Source: Sporanaerobium hydrogeniformans
Lineage (GTDB): Bacteria; Bacillota; Clostridia; Lachnospirales; Cellulosilyticaceae
DNA length: 64,000 nucleotides
Direction of reading: 5' to 3'
Assembly (NCBI RefSeq): GCF_002735925.1
Contig: NZ_PEDL01000001.1
Coordinates: forward strand, 434,001-498,000
Made by a program: the position numbers and the translations under genes. This document shows positions 27,871-36,889 of this stretch, one piece after another. A model generated the notes under the pieces. The model was not told the origin of the DNA and made no database searches. It was given only the letters and a program-made list of their open reading frames with translations. Position 1 is the stretch's first letter, and each line of letters opens with the position of its first letter.

Positions 27871-28878
27871 ATGAAACTACAATTACCAAAGGATTATGTG
27901 TCAAAGCTTGACTTACGTGAAACAGAAGTCGCTATAAAAAAACTAAAGGATTATTTTGAAAATGCTCTAGCCTATGAGCTCGATTTAACAAGAGTATCAG
28001 CTCCACTTTTTGTAAAGCCTGAGACAGGATTAAATGATAACTTAAATGGGACAGAAAGGCCTGTTGGATTTGATGTTTTAGATGATAATCATGCTTATGT
28101 AGAAATCGTACACTCTCTTGCAAAGTGGAAAAGGATGGCATTAGGCCGCTATGGTTTTGAGGTGAATGAAGGACTTTATACGGATATGAATGCGATTCGT
28201 CGGGATGAAGAATTAGATAATCTACATTCTATTTATGTGGATCAATGGGACTGGGAAAAAGTCATTACAGAAGAAATGCGTAATGAAACATTTTTAAAGG
28301 AAACAGTTAGACAAATTTATAATGCCTTTTTAAAGACAGAAAAATATATTACAGCAGAATACCCTATGCTAGAGAAAACATTACCTGAGCAAATAACCTT
28401 TATTACTGCTCAAGAGCTTTTAGATAAATATCCTGGGCTTTCTTCGAAAGAAAGAGAAACGGCCTTTTGTAAAGAGCATAAAGCTGTTTTTGTTATGCAA
28501 ATAGGCAAAGATCTTACAAATGGTGAACCCCATGATGGAAGAGCACCAGATTATGATGATTGGGAACTTAATGGAGATATTTTATTCTGGAATCCTATTT
28601 TGGAAAGTGCTTTTGAGCTTTCTTCTATGGGAATTCGTGTAGATGAAATAGCATTAGCAAAGCAACTAGAGAAAAGAAATGCATTAGAAAGAAGAGAGCT
28701 AGAGTTTCATAAGAAGGTTTTAGAGAAACAATTACCATATACCATTGGTGGAGGAATTGGGCAATCTCGTATTTGTATGTATTTCTTACAAAAAGCTCAT
28801 ATTGGTGAAGTGCAAGCTTCTTTATGGCCAGATGAGATGTTAAAAATATGTGAACAAAATGGTATCATTCTACTCTAA
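27871..28878 (+). CDS. asnA: Aspartate-ammonia ligase (asparagine synthetase A)
   Basis: The 335-residue cytosolic class II aaRS-like enzyme makes asparagine from aspartate, ammonia and ATP. Features include [18 protein letters not shown] near residue 42, [16 protein letters not shown], the [11 protein letters not shown] segment, and the ATP-site [11 protein letters not shown] near the C-terminus. Length is typical. RBS AAGGAGG. It is controlled by its own tRNA-Asn T-box, which senses exactly its product's tRNA. Confidence 0.96.
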   Translation: MKLQLPKDYVSKLDLRETEVAIKKLKDYFENALAYELDLTRVSAPLFVKPETGLNDNLNGTERPVGFDVLDDNHAYVEIVHSLAKWKRMALGRYGFEVNEGLYTDMNAIRRDEELDNLHSIYVDQWDWEKVITEEMRNETFLKETVRQIYNAFLKTEKYITAEYPMLEKTLPEQITFITAQELLDKYPGLSSKERETAFCKEHKAVFVMQIGKDLTNGEPHDGRAPDYDDWELNGDILFWNPILESAFELSSMGIRVDEIALAKQLEKRNALERRELEFHKKVLEKQLPYTIGGGIGQSRICMYFLQKAHIGEVQASLWPDEMLKICEQNGIILL

Positions 28879-28962
28879 CAGAAGCTAAAATAATCAACAG
28901 GGTATAAAAAGAACCGATATGTCTAAAAATAGCTGAGAAACATGTTATTGGAGGTAATAAAA

Positions 28963-29397
28963 ATGTTAATCAGCAGTATAATGGCCATTATATCGGGCTT
29001 ACTTATGAGTGTACAGGGTGTATTTAATACACGTGTAACAGAAAAGGCGGGAGTATGGTTTACAACTAGTATTGTACAAGGAGTAGCACTTGTAACCTGC
29101 CTTTTAGTGTTACTTTTTGCAAAGGATGCAAATGTGGAGGGCCTTAAAGCTGTTAATAAATTTTATTTATTAGGTGGTGTAATGGGTGCAGGTATCACGT
29201 ATACTGTTATTATGGCAATGAGTAAACTGGGTCCTTCTTATGCTATTATGCTTATTCTTATTGCCCAGATGATTACAGGCTACTGTATTGAATTTTTTGG
29301 GCTTTTTGGAACCCCTAAAGTAGGGTTTGTGTGGACAAAGCTTATGGCAGTAGGCATTATGATAGGTGGGATTGTTTTGTTTCAATGGAAAAAATAA
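28963..29397 (+). CDS. DMT-superfamily small transporter (YdcZ/DUF606 type)
   Basis: ATG 28963 follows GGAGG; an in-frame upstream ATG has no site. The 144-residue protein is almost all membrane, with five hydrophobic helices. It has LLMSVQGVFNTRVTEKAG at the start, a family-typical pattern, and ends FQWKK. Half-size DMT transporters of this type usually work as dimers; the substrate is unknown. The dehydrogenase gene begins 17 bp later, so the two are likely co-transcribed and may share a metabolite. Confidence 0.82.
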   Translation: MLISSIMAIISGLLMSVQGVFNTRVTEKAGVWFTTSIVQGVALVTCLLVLLFAKDANVEGLKAVNKFYLLGGVMGAGITYTVIMAMSKLGPSYAIMLILIAQMITGYCIEFFGLFGTPKVGFVWTKLMAVGIMIGGIVLFQWKK

Positions 29398-29414
29398 ATA
29401 AGGGAGTGAAAGAG

Positions 29415-30365
29415 ATGGTAAAAAGAAAGATGTGTATTATTGGTGCAGGGATGGTAGGTTCAGCAACCATGATGGCTATCTTAAACTTAAATCTTGTGGC
29501 TGAAATTGTACTTATTGACCAAAATGAGAAAAAAGCAGAGGGAGAAGCCTTAGATGTTTTCCATACCACCTCTTTTACTTATGTACCCAATGTCATGATC
29601 CGTAAGGGAAGCTATGAGGATTGTAAAGACTCGCAGATTATTGTTATGTCAGCAGGACCTAGCATTAAGCCAGGGGAGAAGCCGGATAGAAGGATTCTCA
29701 CACAAACCAATGCTAATGTTACACGAGCGGTTATGAAAGAAATTACACGTTATACTCAGGAAGCGATCCTTATTTTTGTTTCAAATCCTGTAGATGTAGT
29801 CACATATATTGCGCAAAATGAGTTTGGCTATCCGCGTCACAAAATTTTTGGTACAGGTACATTACTAGATACGGCACGTATGCGACGTATCATTGGCGAG
29901 CATTATTTAGTGGACACTAAAAATGTTCATGGTTATGTACTGGGTGAACATGGGCAAACAGCATTTATTACTTGGAGCATCTGTAATATTGGTGGCATTC
30001 CTATTGATTCTGTAGCCCCAAAATTCAAATTACCTCCTATTGATAAAGAAGAAATTTTAAAAAAGGTTAAAAATGCAGGCTTAGAAATTTTACTTGCAAA
30101 AGGCTATACCAATTATGGTATAGCAGAAAGCGTAGCACGTATTGTAACAGCCATTTGTTTAAATGAATTAAGTGTTTTACCTGTCACCACTACGTTAGAG
30201 GGAGAATATGGTATAACAAATGTAGCCATTAGTGTACCTTGTATTATTGGAAAAGAAGGAATCCACGACATTTTAGAAATTCCTCTTTCATTAAATGAAC
30301 AGGAAGCTTTAAAAAAGAGTGCAGAAAGCGTTATGAAACTCATGTCAGATTTTGAAATTATTTAA
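29415..30365 (+). CDS. Lactate/malate dehydrogenase family protein with atypical substrate loop
   Basis: ATG 29415 follows GGGAG. The 317-residue NAD-dependent 2-hydroxyacid dehydrogenase has the Rossmann GAGMVGSA, catalytic His179 (GEHG), and Asp152/Arg155 (LDTARMR). The mobile loop reads AGPSIKPGEKPDRR. Where lactate dehydrogenases have Gln and malate dehydrogenases have Arg before KPG, this has Ile84, and the loop is two residues longer than usual. So neither lactate nor malate is certain, and a bulkier 2-oxoacid is plausible. It is preceded by a YdcZ-type transporter in the same unit. Confidence 0.85.
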   Translation: MVKRKMCIIGAGMVGSATMMAILNLNLVAEIVLIDQNEKKAEGEALDVFHTTSFTYVPNVMIRKGSYEDCKDSQIIVMSAGPSIKPGEKPDRRILTQTNANVTRAVMKEITRYTQEAILIFVSNPVDVVTYIAQNEFGYPRHKIFGTGTLLDTARMRRIIGEHYLVDTKNVHGYVLGEHGQTAFITWSICNIGGIPIDSVAPKFKLPPIDKEEILKKVKNAGLEILLAKGYTNYGIAESVARIVTAICLNELSVLPVTTTLEGEYGITNVAISVPCIIGKEGIHDILEIPLSLNEQEALKKSAESVMKLMSDFEII

Positions 30366-30551
30366 ACTAAAAAGTCAAAATGTCTAAAAATTAAAGAATT
30401 TATAACAAATAAATTGTGAAACATTCCAGATAATTGTGTGTTATACTATGATTTAAGAGAAAACAGAAAAGAGTCTAAATATAAACTAAATTTTCTGACT
30501 AATCAAAATAAAGAATGAAAAAAATAAAGTTAATGCAGGGAGGATGCCGTT

Positions 30552-31823
30552 TTGCACAATTGGACAACACTTTCAAAAAATGAATTAGAAGAATTAAGAG
30601 AGCAATTAGAAAAGACCTATGCAGGCTATATTTCACAAAATCTTAAATTAGATATGTCTCGTGGTAAGCCTGCTGGCACCCAGCTAGATATAACCAATGG
30701 GATTTTAGACGCATTAGATAATTATATAACAGAAGATGGTACAGATGCTCGGAATTATGGTGTACTAGATGGGTTGCCAGAAGCTAAGAAACTTTTTTCA
30801 GACTTATTAGGCATTCCTACAAGTCAAATCATTATTGGTGGAAATTCAAGTCTTAACTTAATGTATGACAGTATGATGCGTCTTTATGTTTTTGGGACAC
30901 AAGGTCACCTGCCTTGGTGTAAACAAGGGCCAGTAAAGTTCCTCTGTCCAAGTCCTGGTTATGATAGACATTTTGCAATTTGTGAGGACTTAGGTATTGA
31001 AATGCTGAATGTGCCAATGACAGAAGAAGGACCAGATATGGATTTCGTAGAAGAGCTTGTAAAAAAGGATGCTTCTATTAAAGGGATTTGGTGTGTACCG
31101 CTTTATTCCAACCCACAAGGTATTTGTTATAGTGAAGAAACAGTGAAACGCTTAGCAAACATGGAAGTAGCAGCACCTGATTTCCGTATTTTTTGGGATA
31201 ATGCATATGGTGTACACCCTGTCTATAAAGAAGAAAAACTAGCTGATATCTTTGAAGCAGCTGAAAAAGCAGGTAATGAAGATCGTATTTATTATTTCTT
31301 TTCTACCTCAAAAATTACATTTCCAGGTGCAGGTGTCTCTTTAATGGCTGCTAGTACTAAAAATATAGCAGAAATAAAAAAACACCTTACCATACAGACA
31401 ATTGGTCATGACAAGTTAAATCAATTGCGTACAGTAAGATATTTTAAAGATGCAGCTGGTATACACCATCATATGGAGAAATTAGCAGCAGAGTTACGTC
31501 CTAAATTTGATATTGTATTAGAAACGTTAGAGAGAGAGTTAGGGGATACAGGTTTAGCAACTTGGACAAAACCTATGGGTGGTTATTTTGTAGCACTTGA
31601 TACATTAGAAGGGTGTGCAAAAGAAACCGTAGAACTCGCTAAAAAGGCAGGAGTCGTTTTAACAGGAGCAGGTGCAACCTATCCTTATGGTAAAGACCCA
31701 AAAGATACTAATATCCGCTTAGCACCCACTTATCCAACAGTAGATGAACTGACCTTGGCTATGGAATTATTTTGTGTCTGTGTTAAATTAGCAGGTGTTA
31801 ATAAGCTTTTAAAGGAAGCTTAA
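30552..31823 (+). CDS. PLP-dependent aminotransferase, aspartate aminotransferase-like (Asp_aminotransf family)
   Basis: The 423-residue fold-type I enzyme starts at TTG after GGGAGG. PLP Lys254 lies in FSTSKITFPGAG, with Asp216 in FWDNAYG, an Asn in SNPQG and the carboxylate-binding Arg in NIRLAPTYP. The N-terminal MSRGKPAGTQLD and GGNSSLNLMYD are typical of the Asp_aminotransf (PF12897-like) family. Aspartate or alanine as donor is likely but not provable. It is a single gene with terminator. PF12897-type enzymes are often longer than classical AspAT, as here. Confidence 0.88.
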   Translation: MHNWTTLSKNELEELREQLEKTYAGYISQNLKLDMSRGKPAGTQLDITNGILDALDNYITEDGTDARNYGVLDGLPEAKKLFSDLLGIPTSQIIIGGNSSLNLMYDSMMRLYVFGTQGHLPWCKQGPVKFLCPSPGYDRHFAICEDLGIEMLNVPMTEEGPDMDFVEELVKKDASIKGIWCVPLYSNPQGICYSEETVKRLANMEVAAPDFRIFWDNAYGVHPVYKEEKLADIFEAAEKAGNEDRIYYFFSTSKITFPGAGVSLMAASTKNIAEIKKHLTIQTIGHDKLNQLRTVRYFKDAAGIHHHMEKLAAELRPKFDIVLETLERELGDTGLATWTKPMGGYFVALDTLEGCAKETVELAKKAGVVLTGAGATYPYGKDPKDTNIRLAPTYPTVDELTLAMELFCVCVKLAGVNKLLKEA

Positions 31824-31862
31824 ATAAGTAGGGGAGATTAAAGTTGAATAAGAGATAAGGAT

Positions 31863-31895
31863 AAAAGCACTAAGTACAGAATTTAGTGCTTTTGT
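31863..31895 (+). terminator. Intrinsic terminator after the aminotransferase gene
   Basis: AAAAGCACTAA pairs with TTAGTGCTTTT, followed by a T-rich tail. Confidence 0.8.
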
Positions 31896-31995
31896 TTTGT
31901 CCTATTCTATGAGTAAAAAGAGAGTAAAGTTGAAAGAAAGAAAAGAATAGACTATAATTATTTTAATAGTGTTAAAATAAGGGGAGGAAATGAGT

Positions 31996-33105
31996 GTGAA
32001 AAAAAGAAAAAAGGGTTATAGGTTGGGAGTATATTTTTTGATTTGGAGTTTTCTATGTAGTTTAGGAGCCCCTGTTTATGCTAGTAGCATCAATGTAGAA
32101 GTAGGGGAATTCATTACACTTGGGAGAATAAATAAAGAGCCTCTTTGGTGGGTAGTGGTACATAAGGAAAAAGATGTAGCAACTTTAATGTGTTTCTCAA
32201 CTATTACTCAAATGGCTTGTAATAAAGACGGAAAAGAAGCTGCAAAATGGGAAGGGTCTCAGCTGAAAAAATATCTTAACGAAACTTTTTATAAAAATAA
32301 TTTTACTGCAGATGAGCGCGCATTGTTAGTGAAATATAATGCTGATGATGAAGACTTGGTTTATATACCTTCTTTAACAGAATTAGGCCTTGATAAAGAT
32401 ACCTTTGTAAAAAAAATAGATAGCACAGGTAAAAATATTATAAAAACGAATAAAGTAAGCTATAAAGGAACAGCTTTCCAAAAAGTTGATTTTTCACTTT
32501 TTAAAGAAGACCAAGAGCAAGGGTTAGATTTTGCCTTACGTAATTCAGATAATACCCTGAGCCGTCTCATCAATGTAAAATACAAAGATAAAGTCTCATT
32601 AAGCTATACATCTGGAACAATGAAATCCTCTATTCGCCCTGTCATAAAGATAAATACTCAGCTTACTAATGATAACTTACTATTTACAAAAAAAGAAATA
32701 GAGCTTCCTAAAAAGGATGGCACAAAAAAAGTTAAACTCAATGAATTAAAATATAATATTAGCAAAGTATACATTAATAGTGTTCCTCTAGATTTAGGAG
32801 AGGCTACACCCCAAATTTTAGAGGGAACCACCTATGTTCCTCTTAAACTTGTTTCAGAAAAATTAGGTGCAAAGATAGAAATGAATTTTATTAATCAAGC
32901 AATTACGGTTACAAAAAACCAAACAGTAATAATGGTAAATATAGGAAGCAAGGCAGCTACTATTAATGGTAAATGGATGGACTTGCAAGCTCCTATTATC
33001 ATCTTTGATGAGGTTATTTATGTACCGCTAAGGTTTATAGTGGAGGAGTTAGGTGGGACAGTAAACTATAAAAATGGCACGATAGAAATTCGCTCGGATA
33101 AGTAG
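31996..33105 (+). CDS. Secreted protein with C-terminal copper-amine-oxidase-N-like domain
   Basis: GTG 31996 is 8 bases after GGGGAGG; ATG 31990 is only 2 bases after it. The roughly 369-residue protein has a signal peptide ending VYAS. An N-terminal domain follows with WWVVVHKEKDVATLMC and LKKYLNETFYKNNFTADERALL, like the DUF6273 class found in clostridial surface proteins. A copper-amine-oxidase N-like domain lies at about 255-369 (YVPLKLVSEKLGA, YVPLRFIVEELGG). The same domain type opens the amidase at 6 kb. The role is probably cell-surface; nothing catalytic is visible. A terminator follows. Confidence 0.78.
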   Translation: MKKRKKGYRLGVYFLIWSFLCSLGAPVYASSINVEVGEFITLGRINKEPLWWVVVHKEKDVATLMCFSTITQMACNKDGKEAAKWEGSQLKKYLNETFYKNNFTADERALLVKYNADDEDLVYIPSLTELGLDKDTFVKKIDSTGKNIIKTNKVSYKGTAFQKVDFSLFKEDQEQGLDFALRNSDNTLSRLINVKYKDKVSLSYTSGTMKSSIRPVIKINTQLTNDNLLFTKKEIELPKKDGTKKVKLNELKYNISKVYINSVPLDLGEATPQILEGTTYVPLKLVSEKLGAKIEMNFINQAITVTKNQTVIMVNIGSKAATINGKWMDLQAPIIIFDEVIYVPLRFIVEELGGTVNYKNGTIEIRSDK

Positions 33106-33125
33106 TTAAATGAAATAGGATGAGG

Positions 33126-33173
33126 TAAAAGCCCTAAAAGGAAGAGTGAGATGCTCTACTTTTAGGGCTTTTA
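33126..33173. terminator. Bidirectional terminator between convergent genes
   Basis: Perfect 15-bp arms 33126-33140 and 33159-33173 (TAAAAGCCCTAAAAG and complement) lie between the surface-protein gene and nrdG. Confidence 0.85.
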
Positions 33174-33209
33174 TGAATGGGTATAAAATCAAAAGGAGTG
33201 ATAGCAAAG

Positions 33210-33698
33210 TTAGAAAAAAAGTTCCTCTATTATTTTCCCATGGTTAAGCTTTAAAAAACGTTGATTAGACGAACCACGATAACGCAAAGAAGCATTATAG
33301 AGATTTTCTATAAAAGGGCCATCCACCAAAACATCAATAAGCTCAAGAAGATGGGATTTCAGATCATCCGTTAATAACTCTTCATAAATATAGCCTGTAT
33401 AGGCCCAGATAGATAGACCTTCTTGGCGAAGTAAGGTGGCTAAGGCAACAAGTCCTTCAGCTTGGTCAAAAGGCTCTCCACCAGAAAAAGTAACACCGTC
33501 AATAAGTGGTTTGTTTTTTAAAATCCGCTGATAAAGTTCGGTAATTGAATGTACTTCTCCATAAGAGGGAGATTGCATGACTTTATTTTGGCAACCCTGG
33601 CAATAGTGGCGACAACCAGATACAAACAAAACACTACGCAAACCTAGACCATTTACTGTGGAATGGTCTAGAAAGCCTGCTATTTGCAAGCTGCTCAT
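33210..33698 (-). CDS. nrdG: Anaerobic ribonucleotide reductase activating protein
   Basis: The 162-residue radical-SAM activase installs the glycyl radical on NrdD. The [4Fe-4S] motif is Cys29-x3-Cys33-x2-Cys36 in SGCRHYCQGC, followed by GVTFSGGEPF for SAM binding. Its start overlaps the nrdD stop by 4 bases, so translation is coupled. Length and motifs are standard. Confidence 0.95.
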   Translation of the reverse strand: MSSLQIAGFLDHSTVNGLGLRSVLFVSGCRHYCQGCQNKVMQSPSYGEVHSITELYQRILKNKPLIDGVTFSGGEPFDQAEGLVALATLLRQEGLSIWAYTGYIYEELLTDDLKSHLLELIDVLVDGPFIENLYNASLRYRGSSNQRFLKLNHGKIIEELFF

Positions 33699-35812
33699 AC
33701 GTTTATGTAGGTATTAGAATGGTTTTCATCGTGAGCTAATCGGTCTTGTCTTTCGGCGGATTTGCCACTTCCAAAGCGCTCATCAAGACTGAGATAACCT
33801 GTTACACGGCTAATACCTTGAATACGTGTACTACTGCAGGTTGGACAATTCTTTACATGTTCAGTAACATAAGTGCCACAATCCTTACAATATCTTAAAT
33901 GGAAGTTGATACCTATATAACTAATATTAGAATTTTCATAGGCATAACGAACGATTTTTTCTATTGTTTCACCTGTAGGATAGCCATCTAGCTCAATATA
34001 GCTGATATGTCCCGCATTACACATTTTATGGAAGGGTCCTTCAATTTGAATCTTATCAGGGATAGAGATAGGGAAGCCAACAGGCACATGATAACTATTA
34101 GTATAATAATCTTTATCTGTAACACCAGGAATAAGGCCAAAATGTTGGCGGTCTTGAATAACAAACTTACCACTTAATCCTTCAGCGGGTGTGGCATAAC
34201 AACTCCAATTCATATGGGTATCCTCAGTTGTTTTATCTGTAAAATCACGCATACATTGTACAATTTGATAGCCTAACTCACGTGCTTTTTCACATTCACC
34301 ATGATGTTTACCTGTTAAAGCGACTAAGGTTTCAGCTAAACCAATAAAACCAATAGACCATGAACCATTTTTAAGGATGGGATCAATACTGTCATTAGGT
34401 CCAAGACCTTCTGAACCTAGCATCAACCCTTCACCCACAACAAAAGGCAAATCCTTCACTTTCAAATTTTTAAGAATTCCATAGCGATGAAGTAAAGATT
34501 CTTTGGCTTCATTTAATTTTTGATCTAAAAGCTCCCAAAAACGGTCCATATTTCCTTTAGCAGCAATACCAATACGTGGCAAATTAATGGTGGTAGGGGC
34601 ATTGTTTCCGCGGCGATTAGGTCCTTCAGGTCCATTGATATTCGAGCAAATATAAGTTCGACATCCCATAGTAGCTGGTAAAATGCCTTTATTGTAGTAA
34701 GCAAGGTTGAAATCTGCATCTAAATTCATAAAAGTAGGATTCATACGTATAGCAGCTACTTTACAGGCAAGCTGGAATAAAGCATAGTAAGGGTCGCTAG
34801 GATTACGATTCACCCCACTTTTTACACGGAAAATAATGTTAGGAAAAATAGGTTGTTCATTTTTCCCGAGACCTTTTTCATATTCTTCAAGGAAAATTTG
34901 GCATACTAAAGCAGCCTCTTTACTTTGAGGGATTCCAATATTTAAGCTGCTAAAGGGAACTTGTGAACCAGCCCGAGAATGCATGGTATTTAAATTATAA
35001 ACAATACCTTGCATGGCTTGACGCACACGTTGGATAAGCTTGTTCTCTATAAACGTATTGAAGGCTTCTTCACCTTTTAGAGCTTTTAATGCGCTATATT
35101 CTTCTAAAATTTCTTCACGCGTAAAGACCACATAAGGTGCCATATCATTATCAAAATTAACGTGAGATTGGCCGCCAAACATATCATTTTGAGAAGATTG
35201 GAGTAAAATACAGCTGAGTTCTGCTGCAGATTCAATACGTTTAGGTTGACGGATTGTTCCATACCCTGTGTTAAAACCATTTTCAAAAACTTTACCTGTA
35301 TCAATATGTAAGCAGTTAATAGTCAAGTTATAACTATCTAAATCATGATAATAAAGATCTCCAAGCTCGTGAAGCTTTGCTAATTTTTTAGGCATTTTAG
35401 AGAGGTTGTGCCATTTATTGGTTTCACTGGCAATGCGGAGTAGTTTGGAGGAAAAGTTATTTCCTACATTGGCATTATCTCTATCTGTTTCTACTCCTAT
35501 ATTATGAACCGTATCCATAAGCTCAGATTTTAAATCACGGATACGCGTTCTTTCTTTACGGTAGTTTGAATAAGAGTTTTTGATATCAATGAGTCGAAGG
35601 TCTACTAGAGTATCTTCAATAAGATCTTGGATTTGCTCTACTGTAATTTCATAGGTATACTCCTGGCGAATACGATTTTCTACTTCGCTACAAATGCTTT
35701 CTAAAGGCATTAAAAGATTTAAATTTTTGGCAGAACGCTCAATGGCATTTTGAATTTTAGCAATATCAAAACTTACCTTACGCCCGTCACGCTTGATAAC
35801 ATAGTACTTCAT
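33695..35812 (-). CDS. nrdD: Anaerobic (class III) ribonucleoside-triphosphate reductase
   Basis: The 705-residue enzyme reduces ribonucleotides to deoxyribonucleotides without oxygen. An N-terminal ATP-cone (1-90, KRDGRKVSFDIAKIQNAIERSA split around Lys/Asp) gives allosteric control. The catalytic barrel follows, with CRTYICSNINGPEG and NLPRIGIAA. A zinc site CKDCG...CPTC lies near 640-660, and the radical-bearing Gly672 is in RVTGYL. It forms an operon with nrdG. Two NrdR-like boxes lie upstream. RBS GGGGAGG on the reverse strand. Confidence 0.96.
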   Translation of the reverse strand: MKYYVIKRDGRKVSFDIAKIQNAIERSAKNLNLLMPLESICSEVENRIRQEYTYEITVEQIQDLIEDTLVDLRLIDIKNSYSNYRKERTRIRDLKSELMDTVHNIGVETDRDNANVGNNFSSKLLRIASETNKWHNLSKMPKKLAKLHELGDLYYHDLDSYNLTINCLHIDTGKVFENGFNTGYGTIRQPKRIESAAELSCILLQSSQNDMFGGQSHVNFDNDMAPYVVFTREEILEEYSALKALKGEEAFNTFIENKLIQRVRQAMQGIVYNLNTMHSRAGSQVPFSSLNIGIPQSKEAALVCQIFLEEYEKGLGKNEQPIFPNIIFRVKSGVNRNPSDPYYALFQLACKVAAIRMNPTFMNLDADFNLAYYNKGILPATMGCRTYICSNINGPEGPNRRGNNAPTTINLPRIGIAAKGNMDRFWELLDQKLNEAKESLLHRYGILKNLKVKDLPFVVGEGLMLGSEGLGPNDSIDPILKNGSWSIGFIGLAETLVALTGKHHGECEKARELGYQIVQCMRDFTDKTTEDTHMNWSCYATPAEGLSGKFVIQDRQHFGLIPGVTDKDYYTNSYHVPVGFPISIPDKIQIEGPFHKMCNAGHISYIELDGYPTGETIEKIVRYAYENSNISYIGINFHLRYCKDCGTYVTEHVKNCPTCSSTRIQGISRVTGYLSLDERFGSGKSAERQDRLAHDENHSNTYINV

Positions 35813-35859
35813 GATTAAAAAACCTCCCCGTTATTTTATAAAAACTATTGCATAAGCAT

Positions 35860-35903
35860 ACTATATATAGTCTTTTTTCAACTAATAATATACTATATGT
35901 TGC
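35860..35903 (-). promoter_or_regulatory. Two NrdR-like boxes upstream of nrdDG
   Basis: Box 1 is the perfect palindrome ACTATATATAGT (35860-35871). Box 2, ACTATATGTTG (35892-35902), starts 32 bp away, close to three helical turns. The pair matches the NrdR operator pattern (acaCTATATATAGTgt-like) and spacing, and box 2 overlaps a plausible reverse-strand -10. NrdR itself is not in the window. Confidence 0.75.
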
Positions 35904-36074
35904 ATATTTAAATTGCAAGCAAGTATTTTTAAGCAAATTTGTCAATAGCTAAAAATGACGAAATAAATTTTAAAAAGGTGTTTTACGGCACTACATGTAG
36001 GGAAAAAAAGATTTTCAAACACTTCATTGTGGTGTAAGATAAAAGAAGAAAAAGAGAAAGTAAGGAGAACAACC

Positions 36075-36782
36075 ATGAAGCCATATGTGGTGGTAGATAT
36101 AGAGACAACAGGAACCCATCCACTTAATAGTGATATTATTGAGATAGGAGCTGTTTATGTAGAAGAAGGACAAGTAATAAAGCAATTTAATCAGTTAGTT
36201 CAGCCCAATCAAGAGATTTCTGCTTATATTACAGGCATTACAGGGATTACCAATGAAATGGTTCAAGAGGCCCCACCTATTGAAAAAGTGATGCCACAGT
36301 TTTTAGATTTCTGTGAAGGAGCTTTTCTCGTGGGACATAATATTATTTTGTTTGATTACCGAATGTTAAAAGCAAAAGCTGCTTTGTTAAAGCTTCCTTT
36401 TGAAAAAGACGGAGTTGATACGTTAACCATCTCACGTAAGATGCTCTCTAAACTTCCTAGCAGAAAACTAGGTGACTTATGTGCCTATTATGATATTGCA
36501 TTAGAGAATGCACACCGGGCATATGATGATGCCTATGCAACCTATGAACTGTTTGAAAAATTGAAAAAAGATTTTTATGAGAGAGAACCACAGTTATTTA
36601 AAGAAGTTCCTATGAAATGGGAAGTACCTAAAAAGATACCTTTAACACCTAAGCAAAAAAAATATTTAATGAGTTTATGTGCCAAGCATGGCTTAGAAAT
36701 AGATGTAGATATTGAACAATTAACAAAATCGGAGTGCAGCAGGCGTATAGACCAAATTATTTGTCAGTATGGTAAGTTATAA
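36075..36782 (+). CDS. DnaQ-like 3'-5' exonuclease (DEDDh)
   Basis: ATG 36075 follows AAGGAGAA. The 235-residue protein has the three exonuclease motifs: DIETTG with Asp8/Glu10, VGHNIILFDYRML, and HRAYDDAYAT with the general-base His. It resembles the PolC/DinG exonuclease domain, standing alone. A C-terminal helical part (about 185-235) begins LTPKQKKYLMSLC. It may act in DNA proofreading, repair or RNA trimming. Terminator downstream, then the csp locus. Confidence 0.88.
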   Translation: MKPYVVVDIETTGTHPLNSDIIEIGAVYVEEGQVIKQFNQLVQPNQEISAYITGITGITNEMVQEAPPIEKVMPQFLDFCEGAFLVGHNIILFDYRMLKAKAALLKLPFEKDGVDTLTISRKMLSKLPSRKLGDLCAYYDIALENAHRAYDDAYATYELFEKLKKDFYEREPQLFKEVPMKWEVPKKIPLTPKQKKYLMSLCAKHGLEIDVDIEQLTKSECSRRIDQIICQYGKL

Positions 36783-36830
36783 AAGATTAATATTTTTATA
36801 GAATGTGCATAAACATAATAAAGAAGAAAC

Positions 36831-36870
36831 AAATGCTCAAGATCTAATACTAGGTTTTGAGCATTTTATT
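36831..36870 (+). terminator. Hairpin between the exonuclease gene and the csp locus
   Basis: AAATGCTCAA (36831-36840) and TTGAGCATTT (36857-36866) are perfect complements, followed by a T-rich stretch. It ends 19 bases before the first csp start codon, so a promoter upstream of it would be attenuated. Confidence 0.75.
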
Positions 36871-36889
36871 TTACCAGAAGGAGGCTATT

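Noticed and set aside
36857-36889. TTG start giving a longer first Csp protein
   Set aside because: It lies inside the right arm of the preceding terminator hairpin and has no ribosome site; ATG 36890 has AGAAGGAGG.
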